DNA of 64,000 nt from Corythucha ciliata. Lineage: Eukaryota > Arthropoda > Insecta > Hemiptera > Tingidae. The notes beneath the pieces were generated by a model, which saw only the letters and a list, made by a program, of their open reading frames with translations, was not told where the DNA came from and did not search any database. The translations under genes and the position numbers were made by a program. The stretch lies in the NCBI GenBank assembly GCA_038030265.1, contig CM075938.1, forward strand, positions 11,881,009 to 11,945,008. The letters run 5' to 3'. Positions 35,041-46,055 of this stretch are shown here, piece by piece. Within the stretch, counting starts at the first letter, position 1. Each line of letters starts with the position of its first letter.

Positions 35041-35283
35041 CATGTAAAAGGGGGGGGGGGGCAATCTGGTCCTTAAAACTTGGGGTTTGCCCCAGGATCT
35101 GGTCATCTGTCCGAGGGCAAAAAGGGTTTCTGTGGTCAGTTCACTGTTTCAACATTTTGTTAGAACTTCTATGGTCATATTAGCTGTTATCGGTTTTCAA
35201 TCAACAGTCAGTCACAGACCCCTAGCAAAACCCATAACCTATCGGGTACTCCACCACAGTAACTGAAACTTGGGCCACTAATA

Positions 35284-35421
35284 GCGTTCCCCATTTGCAC
35301 AAAATTCTGCATTTGGGCAGTTCATTTCCACCCGTCTTCACTGAATTAAATCATATGTTAGTGGAGAAGACGGGTGGAAATGAATAGCCCCGTTGCAGAA
35401 TTTTTTGCAAATGGGGAACGC
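35284..35421. mobile_element. 138 bp hairpin MITE with TA duplication, well preserved copy
   Basis: TA flanks both ends (35282-35283 and 35422-35423). The arms start GCGTTCCCCATTTGCACAAA and pair with the right end GCAAATGGGGAACGC. The inner arms CCACCCGTCTTC and GAAGACGGGTGG also pair around the loop TGAATTAAATCATATGTTAG. The copy at 46523 has the same length and differs at about six positions. The TA target suggests Tc1/mariner-type mobilisation. Confidence 0.85.
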
Positions 35422-38400
35422 TATAAGATTGGCTAAAAGTGGGAATTTAGGACAAAAATTTGACGATCCGTCCCCTCCCTCACAAGAAATGCCCACTGAA
35501 TCTGTGTAATTGTGGTATGACAACGATATAAGTATTCATATCTAGTTGTTTTCGTCAGTTCCAGTTGTTTCTACCTGTTCTAGACGCTTTCACGTCGCGC
35601 CGGCGCGGCGAGGCGATATCGAACCAGTATAGTACCCCTGTAGTGTGAACTCCGCCTCTTAGCACCCCAAAGTACGTGCTATAGGGTAGCTAATAAATGA
35701 TAACAGACTAAAGTACGTTATGGTTTCATGGTAGAGCCCTTGTGATTTACCTTCCCTTCTACGCTTCTCGTTGTATAAGGCTGTCAATTACGCGGTTGTT
35801 GTGCGCGCGAAATTGCCCCTGATGACGTGCAAACGGCCAATATTTTGTTGTTAATCTTTCGTTAACTTTGCAACCTATTGATAAACTTCCTCTGTCATCA
35901 AAAGTTTCAAAAATATCCTGAAAATTTGAAAACATCCTAGACCTGCCACCCACCGAGGTTTAAATATCACTCGCTGTTTTCGGTCTGGATACCATAGTTT
36001 ATGGTCCAAAACAGACGATTTATGGTGGTGTGGGCCAATAGGCTGAGGTAGGAAATTGAAATCACCAGGCACGCATTCTGGTGAAGAGGAAAAGGAGTAG
36101 TCACACGAACCTCGATCTTTTCTGGATATTACGCCCAAAAATTCAGGTCATATCACCAATAGATTGGAAAATTTAGCTTGCGATTTGATTCATAGGCTCA
36201 AAAACTGGATGCTTCACAAAAAAAAACACGAATTGTGTCTGAATATTCTGGTTGATTGATCAAAAGCTAAATATTTTTTTCCAGGGCTTTATTTTAGAAT
36301 TTGTTCCAGGGCCTTGTTTTAGACTTTTGTTAGCCGAGTGAGTTAACAGCGGTCTGTTAAGCTCCTAAAATTAACACTTCGGCCAAAAAATGTACGTTAT
36401 TCTCTCCAATTCTGATAAATTGATCAAAAATGAATATTTAGCTCTTTAAACTGGCAGTAATCGCTCCAAAAACTGGTAGCTGAGACCCTAGAAGTACTGT
36501 GACCCAACAAAATCGCATATGACTCGACAAGCGCGGAAAAAATAACGCTCTGTGAGTGAGGCAGCAGACCAAGTCGTCCGCACTCTATGCCGCCTCGATG
36601 ACGGGACAACTTTCAGCTTCACAAAGACGATGATGCGCCCCGACTCTGCATAATTTGAGCTATGGGGTGCTTCAAATTGAAGTACGTAGTTGGTATTTAG
36701 CGCACTGCTTGGGCCTTGATGATTTGGTTTCGTTGAACATTTTGAATCGAATATTTAGGGACTGAAGTTTTCTCATAAATGAGAAAATGTCGTTTTTATC
36801 CATTTTCCAATGTACTGATGTGAAACATATGAGTTCTTGGTAGCTCCCTGGTGCATTGCGTGTGTCTTCTTTTGGTGCTATTTCAATTGTTGCATCACGC
36901 TTTGTAATGTTGTCTTAACGGTTGTTCCACAGCAAGGATGAGTGGTCGGGGTGAAATCTGAAGATCTCAAATATGTGCTTTTGTACAGATGCCAAGTCGC
37001 AATGGTTAATGCGATGAATCGTAAAAATGTCTATAGATTTCAACAACTTCTATAATAATTGGTTTGGAATCCCAGCGGAAGCTTTTTATTTTATTTGTTT
37101 AGTACTCGAAGCGACCTCTTATTCTTCAGCTCAATTTCCTTGCCCCTTCAGTCAACTTCCCCCCCCCCTCATCTTTCATGCATGTTTACTCAATATTTAG
37201 CCTGTGGTTTCCTGACAGGAGTCTTTTCTCTTTTCGCGTTTATTTTTATTTATTCTCCGTATTTTTCTTCTTTCCTTTTTCGTATATTGCTTCAAAGGAT
37301 CCGCTATCGTTTTCATATATCTTGCTTGGAACGCGCTTACCTATCCATAAAAGGCTCCATCAATCCCCCCCCCCCTCTCACCGACTCGCCAGGCATTCGA
37401 CTCTTCCGTTTCATTTAGTCTGAACTGCCGGGAGTTTGATCGGTTAGTGTGGAACTCCCCCTGTGCTTTATATTTCTTGCATTTTCCCCTTCATTTTGCG
37501 TCGTTGAGGGGAAGAGACTCCGAGCGCACACACAGGGGAAACTGTGAAATCGATTTACGCCCAGATCGATATCGCAGCTTTTAATTTGTCGAAAAGGGAG
37601 TCTCCTATCTCGTCAAACGTTAATTTTGACGATGGTGGTAGTGGGGTGGGGGACGACGATGGTGTTTTATGGGTGAGGGGGGGGTACGAGAATGGTTTGG
37701 CAGACTTTTCCGTTTAAGTGACCGTCACTTTTTTTCCCCCCTTTTTTTCATGCCGTGGAACATAGCACTTTCCTCATTCATTCTCGTTTTAATTGACGCT
37801 TCAAAATCTGCGAGATTTATCACTCATCCTCCCCCTTCCACATCTCGTAGCTTTCTCAATTAATCTGCCTATTGCAATTTTAAACGTTAAGTATGCTTGA
37901 CGTGGTTAAAAAAACAAAAAAAACTGGGGTAGTAAATGGGGTAAAACCCCGAAAGTATTACAATTTGGTGATTTGCATACCTAATGATTTTCTTTTAAAG
38001 GTAAAGTTTGTACCCACTGAATGGATTTAGGGGAGGGGTATCGAAAATCTCGTTTATTTTCCTCCAGATTTTGGCAAGGGTTTCGTTGGTGATTGTATGA
38101 CAGGGGGGGAGGGAGTTGGTAAATAAGGAAAACGGAATAGCATAAAACGTACAAATTATACATCAAAGGGTTTACGGTCTTATGGAAGGAAAGTTCCTTC
38201 CTCTGTTGACGTTATACACAGAGCTGTGCTAGAAATGAAGATATTTGTCTTCGCTTCCCTTTTTATATCTTTCATTGCATTTAATTCACGCAGTTAGCTC
38301 CAAAAAAAGTGATGTAAGCGAAATTGAAAAACAATGATGAGAGGGTAGGGGCCCACAGTGGCTTCTGCATCACTGGTCTATTTAGGCTTTGTTTCAAAGT

Positions 38401-38450
38401 TGTGAACGGGGTTTCATCCCGACTTCCCCACTTCCTCTTTTTAGTAGTAT

Positions 38451-38452
<2 letters not shown>
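35422..38452. other. Intronic stretch without recognised features
   Basis: The short palindromic CGCGCCGGCGCGGCG lies near 35597. C tracts occur near 37160 and 37366, and G tracts near 37677 and 38104. No exon or bounded element was recognised. Confidence 0.45.

Positions 38453-38495
<43 letters not shown>
38453..38495. repeat. Poly-T tract of 43 bases
   Basis: This is an uninterrupted T run. It could be the reversed A tail of a retroposed sequence on the minus strand, but no element body was recognised beside it. A run of the same length lies at 47736-47778. Confidence 0.95.
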
Positions 38496-38496
<1 letters not shown>

Positions 38497-39699
38497 TTCT
38501 TGGTCGTTGGAGCTCGTGAAAAGCGGAATGGGGGAGATAGATTTTTTTTATTTAATGCTCCACCGCTTTGTATTATTCTTTGTTGTTTTGTTTTGTTTTG
38601 TTGAGTTTCTATATTTGTAATTGGGCGTGTTTTTACAGAACAAAGAAAAATCGGACTTGAGCTGAGAAGGAGCGTGACTGACGTGGATTCCTCTCCTTTC
38701 CTCCTATCCACTTTTCCTCCGCCTTCTTTGCTCAGACTTTGGCAGTCGCCGGCTTTGCTGGGTGAGCAAAACAAAACAAAAAAAATTCCTTGTAGTGTTT
38801 GTTTCCTAGTTTTTACTCCTTTCGACCATTCCCTCCCCCGTATCTGCCACTCTTAAATTACGTAGTTACAAAAAAAAAAAAAAAAGGTCCTCCTTGTTGT
38901 GATGATGATGATGTTGGTGATGATGGGAGAGAGGGAGCAATTGGCCGAAAAATGGGAATACATACGAGGACGTATGATGGAAGACTGAGAAAGAAGCGTG
39001 TGAATTTGAGAGCAAATCGATTCTGTAGAAAAAGTTTGGAACATTCACTGTGCCAGGTTAGCGTGTATGAAGTAACCTGAGTTTTATTCATATTTCCCAT
39101 ACTGTATTTGAAAGACTAGGAATGATTGAAAAGGGGTTGTAAGGGAGTGAGAGATTGTGAGGATCGTGCAAAATGCTATTTTTTGCGTTGTTTCGTTAAT
39201 TGTGAGGGGGGGGGGGTCCTAATGACTCGAATGAGCTTCAGATGGCTGAGTGACAGTGCGTGATCGATGTCTGATGCGGTTTTTATGAGTAGTTTTAAAT
39301 TACCGGGCGGAACATTCTATTATTGGTTTGTATAGTTCACAACTTTCCATCTTTTATGAGTTTTAATTTCTGGTTAGAACTGTGTAAGCGAGGCTGGCTG
39401 GACAAATTAACAGAGCCGTTCTTTTTCGCTAGAACTCGCCATTTTCATATAACGCAATCCTCCCACAATCGTTGCCAAATTTGACATAATTCTACTTTTG
39501 GATAGGTGGGAGGGGGTTGTCACAAGTTTTTCCTTCGCCGTAAACATTACCCCCTTCAGACTGCTCGAGCCATGCAGGCCTGCAGCATTTAAACTTCGAT
39601 GGTGGGCAAATTATTCAGTAGTGTGTTTCTTCATGCACGCGGTCAATAAAATCGAGTGAAATTCTTCGATTCCACCTTTTTTCCTTCAGAATCGCCATT
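38496..39699. other. Intronic stretch without recognised features
   Basis: The stretch contains an A tract at about 38870-38885, a GAT microsatellite near 38900 and a G tract near 39206. No gene is supported. Confidence 0.45.
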
Positions 39700-40384
39700 T
39701 TGCCTGGAAATTTATAACTCCGGAATCTGATTAACTCGGCTAAAAACCTTTATTTCACCCCCGGAAATCAACAAATTTGGCTCGATAACGCGCGAATTAG
39801 CGATTTCCCTAAAGTTTAACCGCGAATGAGAGTCTTTTTTATTTAATAATGTTGGCCGCGAATTAATTAGCGTTTTTCCCATTTTTAGGCTGAGAACTAT
39901 CGTTGTTTTCTCCATTTTAGCCGCGAATGAGCGGTTTTCCTCAAGTTCATGCGTAAATGAGCGCTTTTTATCTATATACCGTGATTTAGCGATTTTTCCG
40001 AATTGTGTAGCCACAATATGAATGATTTCCCTCAAGTTCAGCCGCAAGTTTTTTTTTTTTTCAATTTTAACCACTTATTAGTAATTTTCCTCTATTTTAG
40101 CCGCGAATTATACCAATTTACTTTCACTTTTATTCCAGAATTAACGGTTTTTCTACCTTCTAGCCAAGTACTTGTTCTTGAAAACGGCACATTGCGTGTC
40201 TTCCCAATATTAGCTGTCTAGGGATGTACAGAAACTGGGGACTAGCGGATTTTCCCTATTTGAGCCGTGAAGTAGCCGCCAGAAGCCACGAATTGGCTGC
40301 TTGCTCAATTTCAATAATGCTCAATTTCAGAATAGCAAATAGTGATTTTTGTCGATAAAAGTTGACTGCGGATACCACAAATAA

Positions 40385-40526
40385 AGCTCGGTGCACACGA
40401 TGCATTTTTTTGAAGCATGATGGCCTGCCTGTTCTAAAAAACATCCGGTCACTGATGGGGATCATATGTTTTTTTTTCACCATGCAAGTAAACATGCTTC
40501 GAAAAATGCATCGTGTGCACCGAGCT
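40385..40526. mobile_element. Hairpin MITE with AGCTCGGTGCACACGATGC ends
   Basis: The left end AGCTCGGTGCACACGATGCA and the right end are perfect inverted copies over at least 22 bp, followed by imperfect pairing (GAAGCATGAT with ATGCTTC). Flanks are TAA on the left and TTA on the right, so the 3 bp duplication is not exact. TA is common to both. The design matches PIF/Harbinger MITEs. Confidence 0.7.
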
Positions 40527-40578
40527 TTAGTGTATTTTTCTTAATTTTAACTCCTATAGTTATATGGCTCCACCTGGA

Positions 40579-40869
40579 TTATAATAATAATTAGTGAGCG
40601 CCGGGTTTCGAACCCGGCAGGCGCCAAAGCCTCCTTTGGGCCCATACGCTGTACCCTGATCCAACTGTGCACTTCACACCCGTACTACGCGGGCGTTTCG
40701 CTCGGTGCGCGGTTTGTTGAACGCACAGCGCCGGGAACGCCCACACGAAGTCGAGTGTGCCGTGTCACAGTTCGCCGCTGCCTTGTAGTGAAATGGGCAA
40801 TAGCTAGATTCGAACCCAGGCCCACTGGGTTGCGAAGCGAGTATTGTATCCATTACACCACCGAGGCGC
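40579..40869 (-). mobile_element. SINE with two tRNA-like units
   Basis: Read on the minus strand, the 5' head GCGCCTCGGTGGTGTAATGG has a good A box (TGGTGTAATGGATA). About 40 bp later comes a perfect B box (GGTTCGAATC). After a spacer of about 110 bp a second tRNA-like unit appears: CAGTTGGATCAGGGTA as A box, then the T arm GCCGGGTTCGAAACCCGGC and GCTCACT. The element ends in a (ATT)n-like tail (AATTATTATTATAATCC). Acceptor stems do not pair, so neither unit is a functional tRNA. SINEs with two tRNA units are known (for example Twin in mosquitoes); identity with a known family is not claimed. Confidence 0.7.
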
Positions 40870-41285
40870 ATGGATTTATCCCGGAAAGTACACAAATTGA
40901 TTTCAAATCCTGGGCTGAATCCGAAATGGGTGCCCCGGGGTGGTCCGCGCTCCTTGCCTCTACCATAGTCACGGTACGTTACTATGCGCTACGAAATTCT
41001 TGAACTGCGAATTCGCTCGTTTTCTCAATTTTAGCATCGAAATGACACTTTTTCTCGGTTTTATCCGTGAATTAACGATTTTGATCATCTAATTGCCGCT
41101 TTTTCAAAATGTTCCCGTGAATCAGCGTTTTTCCCGAATTGTATTCGTGAATTAGCGCTTTTCTTAATTTACACGCCGAATAAGCACTTTTTCTGCGTTC
41201 CAGCCACAAATTAGCGCTTTGTTACTGTTTCAGCCATGAATATTAGAGCCTTTTCTAAACTTTCAGTTGCCCACTTGCCCCTAAG

Positions 41286-41550
41286 GATAACATGTTTGCG
41301 TGATTTTTCAATTTTATCTGCCTAAGGATGGTGACGGCCCCATTGAACTAGGAACAGCCGTAAACTCTCCACAGACTCCTATGAGATACCTTAGTTTTCG
41401 GTCCTTTTTAGGCTTTTAAAAATGTCCATCTTTGAACTATTGGTTGATGATATTATTGAATGATTTATTAACAATGAAACTCACCACACTTACACGATGA
41501 ATAAAATGAAATTAATTAACCACTCGAGAAAAAAAAAAAAAAAAAAAATA
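41286..41550. other. Spacer ending in a 20-base A tract
   Basis: No gene is seen. The A tract (about 41529-41548) directly precedes the TA that flanks the next MITE. Confidence 0.5.
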
Positions 41551-41701
41551 GCGTTTTCCATTTACCCAAAATTCCGTACCGAGGGGGATTTTTCCTCCCC
41601 CGTCCACTGTGAACAAAAGCACAAGTTGCTTGTGAGGACGGCCTGGACGGGTGGAAAATCCCCCTCCTTCAATTGAACAATTGTGTACAAATGAAAAACG
41701 C
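41551..41701. mobile_element. Hairpin MITE of the GCGTTTTCC family, variant centre
   Basis: TA flanks both sides. The left end is GCGTTTTCCATTTACCCAAA and the right end ACAAATGAAAAACGC. The inner arms GAGGGGGATTTTTC and GAAAATCCCCCTC pair. The termini agree with the family but the centre differs from the 35284 copy, marking a subfamily. Confidence 0.7.
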
Positions 41702-42049
41702 TATACTTTTTCAATTACAACGGTCATTTGTTGTATGTACACGCCCTACAAAAAAAGTCTCATTTTTCATTGGAAATTTCATGACGCGGTCAGAAATTGC
41801 GAACTTAACCTCACAAACTGACAATTCATTTTGAAAAAACGGTCAATTTAGTTTCAAAACAATGAGATTCGTGCCCAGAAACTGACTATTTTACTGATAT
41901 CCTGGCACGTCCACTTTGGAAACTCTTGCCTTCACTCTTTGCTGAACATAACTGGAGACTTGATATTGTTAGTGTGATCGCTTAAACTCGGGAGTTAGTA
42001 GGTAATGCATGCATAAAGATGTAGCCGTATGAGCCTACGTTGTCTGTCT

Positions 42050-42210
42050 TTCCTCGTTTAGGTGCGTTAAAAACGAAACGGTTTCGGCTGCTCGCCATCT
42101 TCAGCGTCTGTAAGCGCAACTGACAATGAGTTTGAGTTGTACTTCCAGTCGCTGAAGATGGCTAGCAGCCGAAACCAGTTAGTTTTTAATGCACCTCAAC
42201 GAGTGAAGGA
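42050..42210. mobile_element. Unclassified hairpin element
   Basis: The arms pair over about 50 bp. The left arm includes GGTTTCGGCTGCTCGCCATC and then TTCAGCG; the right arm is CGCTGAAGATGGCTAGCAGC then CGAAACC. The outer part TAGGTGCGTTAAAAACG pairs with TTTTTAATGCACCTCAACG. No clear target duplication was found. It is a palindromic MITE or a structured sequence. Confidence 0.6.
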
Positions 42211-42561
42211 GACCCTCAAATATATTGCTAGACAGGGAAGTCGTAAATTTAGCCATTCAAACTGGATATTTTTCTTCCTGAAAATTGAAAAACATTGAAA
42301 ATGTTGTTCCAAAAAGCATTTATTTCTACACAAAAATCGCGACTTTTCGATGAAGACCACACTAAAACGGTCCCTGTGTGCGATTCCAACATGGGCTTAG
42401 CGAAGGTAATATGAACTAGTTCTGGCCATTTCCCTCGAGGTTTCCAAGGAAAATCAAAACACTATTGAATTGCATATCTCCAAAAAATATTTTGATTCTC
42501 CGTGGAAGCCACAAGGGAAATTGAGGTTTTCAGTGAGCCTGATCCATAAAAAAGATTCTTA
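42211..42561. other. Short spacer without recognised features
   Basis: Unique-looking AT-rich sequence is present. It ends in the TTA used as target of the following element. Confidence 0.5.
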
Positions 42562-43086
42562 AGGGCCTGTACAGTTCAAACTGACAGTCTAAACTGCACG
42601 TGAGTGGGCATTTCGTCTCAGTTAAGGTGAACTGCACAGTTAAACTGTACAGTTCTCAGTTGAACTGTCAGTTCAAACTGCACAGTTTAAACTGTCAGTT
42701 TGGACTGTTCAGTTCAGTCCCCCACACAGATGCAGTTCAATTCTTCAGTTAACATAATGGATTCGAACGAGCAGGACCGTATTGCCGTTCTCGGTTTAAC
42801 TTGTGCAGTTAGTCATCAAGAAAGTAACCAACCTAAAAGACGCAGGCAATGGTGCAAGGAATGGTTGAAACGGCGGAAACAATCTTCGGATAGTAGCAAT
42901 TGAACTGAGAACTGTACAGTTTAACTGTGCAGTTCGCCTTAACTGAGACGAAATGCCCACTCACGTGCAGTTTAGACTGTCAGTTTGAACAGTACAGTTC
43001 AAACTGACAGTCTAAACTGCACGTGTGTGGGGGACTGAACTGAACAGTCCAAACTGACAGTTCAAACTGCACGTGAGTGGCGGGCT
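42562..43086 (+). mobile_element. PIF/Harbinger-like composite palindrome carrying a transposase N-terminal remnant
   Basis: TTA flanks both ends (42559-42561 and 43087-43089). The body is built of blocks rich in CAGTTTAAACTG-like sequence. Block a (about 42575-42665) has its inverted copy at about 42905-42990. Block b (about 42665-42735) has its inverted copy at about 43010-43080. The order is therefore a, b, core, a inverted, b inverted, rather than a simple stem. A perfect 29 bp inverted repeat with a 6 bp loop sits at 42962-43025, as if two element ends had been joined head to head. The core encodes the short frame listed separately. Confidence 0.7.
42757..42903 (+). pseudogene. Remnant resembling the N-terminus of a Harbinger (HARBI1-like) transposase
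   Basis: The 48-codon frame starts MDSNEQDRIAVLGLTCAVSH and contains the basic/aromatic string KRRRQWCKEWLKRRKQ. Harbinger-type transposases often begin with a short acidic part followed by a RRR.W...WL.RR motif. No nuclease domain follows, because the frame stops at the inverted arm. The position in the centre of a TTA-flanked palindrome supports a deletion derivative of an autonomous element. The match is by motif only and the frame is too short for certainty. Confidence 0.5.
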
Positions 43087-43106
43087 TTAGGCGAGCAACT
43101 GTTTTA

Positions 43107-43135
43107 TAGCGTTTTCATTTGCAAAAAATTCAGCT
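43107..43135. repeat. Solitary end of the GCGTTTTCCATTTGC family
   Basis: TATAGCGTTTTCATTTGCAA then AAAATTCAGC is a single left end without a partner, only about 17 bp before the next complete copy. It may be a truncated copy or a tandem end. Confidence 0.5.
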
Positions 43136-43152
43136 GTTCTAGCTCTCTAATA

Positions 43153-43298
43153 GCGTTTTCCATTTGCATAAAATTTATCTCCGAGACCGAGCAACGGACA
43201 AAATGTCCCGTCATCTCTGAGTATGAATCATATATTAACGGAGAAGGCGGGTTGAAATGCTTGGCCCCAGAGCTAAATTTTAAGCAAATGGAAAAGGC
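43153..43298. mobile_element. Hairpin MITE of the GCGTTTTCC family, unoccupied counterpart of the 55169 copy
   Basis: TA flanks both ends. The left end is GCGTTTTCCATTTGCATAAA and the right end TAAGCAAATGGAAAAGGC. The right arm contains AGCTAAATTTTAAGCAAATG, with an intact single TTAA exactly where the related copy at 55169 has a 385 bp insertion. The central stem (TCATCTCTGAGTATGAATCA against the GGAGAAGGCGGGTTG side) is diverged. Confidence 0.75.
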
Positions 43299-43526
43299 TA
43301 TTAGTGAGCCAGAATCGCTAAAATGTTGTTTTGTTGTAAAAATCCGGGAAATTGGTTTCTGAATGAGTTGAATGGTAATGAGAGAAGTTGGGGGTGGACA
43401 GCACCAGCTCCCCCTATGGCCGGGATTTCTAGTCTAGGTGAGGGCAACTGCCGCCTTCTGGCTACGCCCAAATGTGCTATTTGTGTGTCAAAAAAGGCCC
43501 AGTCAATTGTAGAGCCGAGCCCATTA
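43299..43526. other. Short spacer between MITEs
   Basis: No gene is recognised. The end carries the TTA target of the next element. Confidence 0.5.
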
Positions 43527-43714
43527 AGGTCGATGCACACACATCAGTGCCGTGAACAGGACGTGCCCCGTCCGGCAAATAAAATATTATTCTCAATGGA
43601 AATTGAAGGGTCACGCCCCTGACACGTGCCGGATATGTGTGAAGGAGCCTCTCAATTCCCATATGAGAATAATGTTTTACTTGTCGAACGGCACTGATGT
43701 GTGTGAATAGACCT
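43527..43714. mobile_element. PIF/Harbinger-like MITE with TTA duplication
   Basis: TTA flanks both ends (43524-43526 and 43715-43717). The left end is AGGTCGATGCACACACATCA and continues with GTGCCG. Its inverted partner is CGGCACTGATGTGTGTGAAT then AGACCT. Subterminal TAAAATATTATTCTCA also pairs with TGAGAATAATGTTTTA. No transposase is present. Confidence 0.8.
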
Positions 43715-45974
43715 TTATTCTCCTAATGTTACAGACTGTAGTCGTTATTTCTTGAAAAGTGAGCCCACCTTTTTAGGGGCGCCAATGTGTTCGTTGTTTT
43801 AGAGACATTTGGCCTTCATTTAATGGACTTGACTGACCCTGGACTTGAATGAACTGGAAATGACAAAAAAAAACTTGAGGTTGATTGTCTACGCCAGGAC
43901 CAACTGTTTTTAAGCTGATTTCTATTGAGGTGGAATGCTCTCTGTTTTCAATTGTGAATCCCATTCCCATCCTCCCCGTCCCAACCTTACCACCACATCT
44001 TTAATTCCTTTAACCAGCTGTTTAATCCGATGTCCTCCTCCTCGCTCAACCACCTCATTGTAGTCCTCTGTGGCATCAGAGACAGAGAGAGAGACTTTAA
44101 TTGACCCAGAGTGAAGAGAACAATGCAGGACACCGTTTTTGTTCATTAACGCTCCTTCCACGTTCTATTTATATTTATACACAGAGAAGAGCGGGCCCTA
44201 GAAATAATGAGAGGAGGCAATAAAGGGAGAGAGAAAGAGAAAAATGGAACATTATTAAAGCCCAAAGAGTTCCACAATACTGCATCCTTACTGCCCGGGC
44301 GGTTCAGAGGAAACGGGGGGGGGGGGAGTAACGAACTTGCTTAATTTTGCCTAGAAAGGGGAAAAAATACAAATGGATGGCAATTTGTAGAGTGGGGCGA
44401 GGGAGTGCATTAAAAGAAGTTAACAAAATAATTTCTGTCATTTCACGGCACGTTAACCACATTAATTAAAAACTACGTTGACCAGAAAAAGAGGTCACTA
44501 CGACAAAAACGCCCCCCCCCCCCGGACGGAAACCATTTATATTCTTACAAGTTACTCTTTTTATAATTTTATGGCTACCTTTCAGGCCACATTGTTAGTA
44601 TTTATTGAAAATTCTGTAGCAAGTTTAATAGGGAAACTTCTTACTCCGTAGCGTCGTCCTATCACTTATTTATGTTAGCCCATCCAGCGTCCTTAAGTAC
44701 AGCCTCCCCACCAAATCCACCTTCCTCTTCATCAAGCTTTTCCCTTCACATCACAACAACCTCTTAACGAGTTGTGAATATTTCATCGAGCTCTCATTAA
44801 GTAGCTGTTCAGCCTCCGCCCCACCCCACCACCTTTCATCATCCTCGCCCATTATTTTTCATGATCAGTCGGTTTTAGCGGGATTCGTCGCTGAGCGAAG
44901 GGGTTGAATTCTTTAACTCTTTAATTAGCTTTTTCGTCCTAAAGCACGCTAATTACTAACACACCTTTTTTTCGGTTGTGGACTGCTTAAATTTACAGCA
45001 TGCTTTGTGATGCTTAGTCATAACGTTTAGTGGGCTTTTTTTTCTATGTGTGTTTGTAACAACTTAACTACTCAACAACTCTTCGAGGCCAATCGAATTA
45101 TTTTTCAACTCATCATCCTCACAATCAACCAGAACAAGATGAGAACCCGAACAGAAATTAATTACAAAAATAAAAAAGAGGCTCCAAGAAAACACAAGAA
45201 GGACAGATAACACTGATGGAGGAAGGGCGAAGACAAACAATAAAATTACGCCAAAAGACATGTAAACAAAACGTAGCGATGAGAGTTAAAAAAAAAAAAA
45301 AAAAAAATCTGCACACAGACAAACTGAGCACATACAAATCTTACACTTCAAATGTATATTTTTTTTTGAAAAAAGGGCTTTTTGTGGGAAAAAGTAATAA
45401 TGAAAAAGGAAACTTTATGGTGACGTGCGATGTTTGTCTATGTGCAGGGGACAGGTTCATTGGACTTTCTTCCAAGCGTCGGCGGAGTTGTAGTGGTTGA
45501 AAAAATCTCGATAAAAAAAAAGATTGCCGAAAAAAGAAAAAAAGAGAGATATACATATATATTCACGAAAAAAAATGAGAAAGCAAAGAAGCGGCAAAGA
45601 TTTTAATAGTGAATGAAGAATCGAGATTAAAGCCTTTTTTTGAGACGATGAAATCCATCTTCTGAGAGTTCGCGAAACGTCTTGTGTGTAGAGAATAAAA
45701 GGAGCTACGAGGGAAAAGGAATGGCTCTCTGTCTTCTCACTTTCTCGAATGAAAGTATGGAAAATAAGGTAAAACAAAGTTTTCATTTTATTCTCCTCCC
45801 CACGCTTACATGTTTATATATTTCTTTAAAATTACTCCTTTCATTTGTAATAAACTTTAAATTACATGAGTAGTTTTTCTCCAACTTTGACATAAATCCG
45901 AGTCTCTCCCCCCCATTCTACCAATCCTCCCTTGCGCTAATTTTATTTTTTTATATATTTTGTTTTTGTTTCAG
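43715..45974. other. End of intron before third exon
   Basis: Two 12-base homopolymers (G at 44315-44326, C at 44512-44523) and an A tract at about 45289-45307 are present. Many short frames overlap in A- or T-rich DNA and none is supported. The final TTTTTGTTTCAG is a good acceptor. Confidence 0.5.
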
Positions 45975-46055
45975 ACAAACCACCTGAACATCCGCCCACT
46001 AGACAAGCCCCGCTTCTTCAGGAACCTCGTTTTGGAGCTCCGCCTCAACTTTACC
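45975..46055 (+). CDS. sm: hnRNP L (smooth) internal exon: linker before RRM3
   Basis: Joined in phase 1 to the 27304 exon, the exon reads D at the junction, then KPPEHPPTRQAPLLQEPRFG and APPQLY. It again ends after one base of a codon. The proline-rich composition and the PLL motif fit the RRM2-RRM3 linker of hnRNP L (human has RQRQPPLLGDHP at this place). The splice sites are TTTGTTTCAG and GTGAGTA. The other frame through the same bases (NHLNIRPLDKPRFF) is also open, but would break the phase with the previous exon. The 81 bp symmetrical exon could in principle be skipped without shifting the frame. Confidence 0.8.

Larger units (their letters stand above)
39700..41285. repeat. Degenerate GCGAATTAGCG minisatellite, interrupted by two insertions
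   Basis: Imperfect units of roughly 35-55 bp follow the pattern ATTTTAGCCGCGAATTAGCG then TTTTTC. They run in one direction from 39700 to about 40250 and again from 41005 to about 41285. The break holds a Harbinger-like MITE (40385-40526) and a tRNA-derived SINE (40579-40869), suggesting later insertion into an existing array. The frames are not coding. The same unit makes up 61140-62550. Confidence 0.7.
27371..45974 (+). other. hnRNP L intron of 18.6 kb
   Basis: The donor is GTGAGTG and the acceptor is TTTTTGTTTCAG. Exon phases on both sides agree (phase 1). The intron is dense in hairpin elements, a SINE and minisatellite, listed below. No additional hnRNP L exon was recognised in it. Confidence 0.8.

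Noticed and set aside
40579..40869. Functional tRNA genes
   Set aside because: The A and B boxes are good, but acceptor stems do not pair and the two units share one element with an ATT-rich tail.
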